Positions 61,942 to 64,000 of a stretch of 64,000 nucleotides of DNA are shown here, in pieces. The stretch is from JARRPM01 sp963765545 (lineage in GTDB: Bacteria > Pseudomonadota > Gammaproteobacteria > Pseudomonadales > Halieaceae). The notes beneath the pieces were generated by a model. That model ran no database searches and had not been told where the DNA came from. It worked only from the letters and a program-made list of their open reading frames with translations. The stretch lies in contig CAVXWW010000004.1 in NCBI GenBank assembly GCA_963765545.1, positions 2,261,478-2,325,477 on the forward strand. Direction: 5' to 3'. The first letter of the stretch is position 1, and each line of letters begins with the position of its first letter. The translations under genes and the position numbers were made by a program.

Positions 61942-62967
61942 TTATTCGAAGGCAAAAACTTTCTTCCAGTCGCTCTTCATACTGATGACAATCCAGCCTT
62001 GCTTTTCAGCTTCATTGTATAGCGCCTGGGTAAATGTTCCGACCTTGGTATCGGGTAGTCCCTGGGCAGGGCCATAAGCATATTCACGCTTTTCATCGTC
62101 ATGTAATACAAGCAATGAGAGGCGCGCGCCGCTGCCGGCCGCAGTGTACTCCAGCATTTGCTGATCGCCGGTCGAGTTGCCGAACGCGATGTGGGGCTGG
62201 CGCCCGATCATCAGCTGTATGGCCTCGGGCTTGCCTGCATTGTTGTCATTCACCAGCAGCTTCGGCTCCTTGGTAAGGAACGGCTTACCATCTTCGGCAT
62301 AGCCATACTTCATACCGACCGCACTGCCAACTACCTGTTCAGGCGGAATGCCGTAAACCGACTCCGAATACTGGCGCACAAAGTCCTGCCCTCCGCCCGT
62401 GACAATGTAGGTCTTGAAACCATTGGCACGCAAATACTGCAACACTTCCTGCATCGGCAGGTAGGTCAATTCGGTATATGGCTTGTTCCAGCGCGGATCT
62501 GTTGCCTTTGCCAACCACTGCTTCGCCTCGGCACTGAAGGTTTCAACCGACATATCGGTCAGCGTTGCCATGGCCAACTTTTCCAGATCGAGCAGGGTCA
62601 GTTTGGCGATGGCCGCGCGATCACCCTTGAGGATTTCCAGTACTGTCGAGTAGGGGGCGGCTTTGGCCAGCTCTGGCCTGGCCTTCACCAACCCCGGCAC
62701 GCTCTCAAGGACGTACATCACCTGCGAGTACATCGGATGCTCCACCCACAGCGTGCCATCCTGGTCGAAAGTGGCGATGCGTTCAGCGGCTGGCACGAAG
62801 TCCGGGCTCGTTGGCGTTGTGGTCGCTTTCACAAACTGGACAATCGCCTGCCTGGCGGCGCCGTCATTCCACGACGGCAGCGGATCTGACTGGGCCTGCG
62901 CGCCGAATGCAAGCAGCACACCCAAAGCCAGACCCGGCCAGACTCTGGAAAATAAATGATTCAGCAT
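61942..62967 (-). CDS. Periplasmic HAD-superfamily phosphatase
   Basis: A 341-residue protein with a signal peptide (PGLALGVLLAFGAQAQ). HAD motifs: ATFDQDGTLW (nucleophile and acid Asp, motif I), IVTGGG (motif II), the Lys/late motif region TKEPKLLVNDNNAGKPEAI and AFGNSTGDQQML (motif IV acid). The fold is like phosphoserine phosphatase-type HAD enzymes, but here exported. It sits in front of the FadL-type gene; a link between dephosphorylation and hydrophobic uptake is only a positional inference. Confidence 0.85.
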   Translation of the reverse strand: MLNHLFSRVWPGLALGVLLAFGAQAQSDPLPSWNDGAARQAIVQFVKATTTPTSPDFVPAAERIATFDQDGTLWVEHPMYSQVMYVLESVPGLVKARPELAKAAPYSTVLEILKGDRAAIAKLTLLDLEKLAMATLTDMSVETFSAEAKQWLAKATDPRWNKPYTELTYLPMQEVLQYLRANGFKTYIVTGGGQDFVRQYSESVYGIPPEQVVGSAVGMKYGYAEDGKPFLTKEPKLLVNDNNAGKPEAIQLMIGRQPHIAFGNSTGDQQMLEYTAAGSGARLSLLVLHDDEKREYAYGPAQGLPDTKVGTFTQALYNEAEKQGWIVISMKSDWKKVFAFE

Positions 62968-63042
62968 GGTTGCACTCCTGTATTCCGTCCGTGACAGGCG
63001 ATAAGCATCGGCCTCGAAATGATATTGTCAGGGCAGCTTCTT

Positions 63043-63912
63043 TCAGAAGTGAAAAATTGCCCCCACATAGGGTCCGTTGATGGTCATATCCTGGAGCGGC
63101 GCATCATTTTCAAAGTCCCAGGTCAGGTATTGCCAGCCCACTGCCGCCGAAACCGTATCGAACTTATAGGCCAGGGATACATTCGCCTGCCAGGTATATT
63201 TGGAGTCGCCAGCACCCCCACTGAGACTGTAAATGCTGGACCATTTCGGCGAATACCGATTGACGCCCCTGACACCGACGATACCGTCCCACACGCTGCC
63301 GGAGTCGGATACGTTCCTTGTTCGAGATTCATCTGCAATCTCCAGGCGTATGTCCGTTCCCGCTTCAACCCACAGATAGCGGGCCCCGGCGAAAACGTCG
63401 ATAACGTGCCGATCGTCGGCGTAAACCGTGTACCCCACGGTAGGCGATACCACCCAGGACTCAAGCTGTATCTCTTTCACCCGAATTCGTTGAGTCCGGT
63501 ATTCATCCGAGTTTTTTGAAAGATCCATGTACACCACGTCGGCAAGGATTGACCATTTGCCTTTGCGGGCCCCTGCGACGGCCATGGCGGTGAAATCCAG
63601 GTTTTTGAGGATATCATCGAGGGTAATTTTGGTTTTGTTACCGTTCTTGTCAGTGTTCTCTATCGTCGGCAGCCAGGCATAGATCTCCGCGGCGAACAGC
63701 CAATCTTCCCCTGCAGGCTTTACAGGTTCCGCGGTCACCGCCGAGGCAAACGTGAGCAGCGTCATGCAGAGCACCGCGATACACGTCCTGGCAAGGCCAA
63801 CTGCTGCTTCTTTCACCTTTTCTGCACTCCAATTCGTGCACCGGGGAAGTCTTCCATCGATCAATTTACCGCGTAAAACTCTGTAGCCGCGCGGAGTATA
63901 CAGTTCGCTCAC
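63043..63912 (-). CDS. Outer-membrane beta-barrel protein
   Basis: A protein of up to 289 residues. An export signal (VGLARTCIAVLCMTLLTFASAVTAEP) precedes an eight-strand-like barrel with EDWLFAAEIYAWLPTIENTDKNG, VVSPTVGYTVYADDRHVIDVFAGARYLWVEAG and the final VGAIFHF, ending in Phe. Start is uncertain: the frame opens at 63912, but a downstream GTG before the signal (about 63815) may be used. It is 75 bp downstream of the HAD-type gene region, with the same strand but upstream in transcription, so it may head the HAD-FadL unit. Confidence 0.7.
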   Translation of the reverse strand: MSELYTPRGYRVLRGKLIDGRLPRCTNWSAEKVKEAAVGLARTCIAVLCMTLLTFASAVTAEPVKPAGEDWLFAAEIYAWLPTIENTDKNGNKTKITLDDILKNLDFTAMAVAGARKGKWSILADVVYMDLSKNSDEYRTQRIRVKEIQLESWVVSPTVGYTVYADDRHVIDVFAGARYLWVEAGTDIRLEIADESRTRNVSDSGSVWDGIVGVRGVNRYSPKWSSIYSLSGGAGDSKYTWQANVSLAYKFDTVSAAVGWQYLTWDFENDAPLQDMTINGPYVGAIFHF

Positions 63913-64000
63913 CGGCGATTAATCGACAGGTAAAAGCCGCGAGTGCCATTACACTGTATGTGTTCAGCGCGGCGTAATATTGATCAGTCGGCTACTTGAT

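Noticed and set aside
62158..62889. A 243-residue plus-strand ORF
   Set aside because: It is antisense to the clear HAD phosphatase gene with all four motifs and has no recognisable features.

Overview
The window looks like the chromosome of a marine, aerobic, Gram-negative gammaproteobacterium, possibly of the Halieaceae/Cellvibrionales type. This placement is an inference from gene content, not a computed one: two FadL-type outer-membrane proteins, NAGGN osmolyte synthesis, GltS-type carriers, several porin-like barrels and two mechanosensitive channels. Most of the DNA is moderately GC-rich. Exceptions are an AT-richer stretch at about 24.8-29.8 kb and a patchwork of mobile-element debris.

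Region 1 (1-8.3 kb) is an N-acetylglutaminylglutamine amide (NAGGN) osmoprotectant locus. An amidotransferase (asnO-like), the NAGGN synthetase (ngg) and two tandem M42 peptidases form an overlapping operon. It is flanked by a convergent OPT-family transporter and a divergent MarR regulator. Region 2 (8.5-12.3 kb) has a FadL-type protein behind a DUF2860 protein, then a GltS-type carrier.

Region 3 (13.1-18.7 kb) is the highlight: a compact selenocysteine cassette. It holds tRNA-Sec (selC), selB, selA and, divergently, a thioredoxin-like fusion protein coupled by an ATGA overlap to a small selenoprotein. In that selenoprotein an in-frame TGA is followed at once by Gly-Ser-Cys, the UGSC motif, and a perfect 6-bp hairpin lies just downstream. 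selD is not in the window.

Region 4 (18.7-23.1 kb) has an SDR oxidoreductase, IS91-type debris that cuts a class A acid phosphatase gene, a small lipoprotein and an MscS channel. Region 5 (23.2-35.2 kb) is a one-strand gene set of three DUF1254/DUF1214 proteins, two metallo-beta-lactamase-fold proteins of the alkyl-sulfatase type with altered metal motifs, and two outer-membrane barrels. An AraC regulator is divergent, with a perfect FNR-type palindrome next to it.

Region 6 (35.2-54.5 kb) is an accessory island bounded by a 45-bp direct repeat that matches the 3' part of a tRNA-Lys gene. It ends in a three-gene recombination module (an Integrase_1-type protein, an HTH protein and a tyrosine recombinase). 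It carries a TIR-TPR protein with a small partner, a Fic protein, a pRiA4b ORF-3-like protein, and an amidohydrolase/porin/GltS/TetR group. Gene stumps (pilA, napC-like, malT/luxR-like) are cut by copies of one IS91-family element. All five copies in the window share the same transposase-3' end but stop at different points on the other side.

Region 7 (54.7-64 kb) has a decayed DDE transposase, a lipoprotein, a large MscK-like channel, a small secreted protein, a FadL-type protein with a periplasmic HAD hydrolase, and another outer-membrane barrel.
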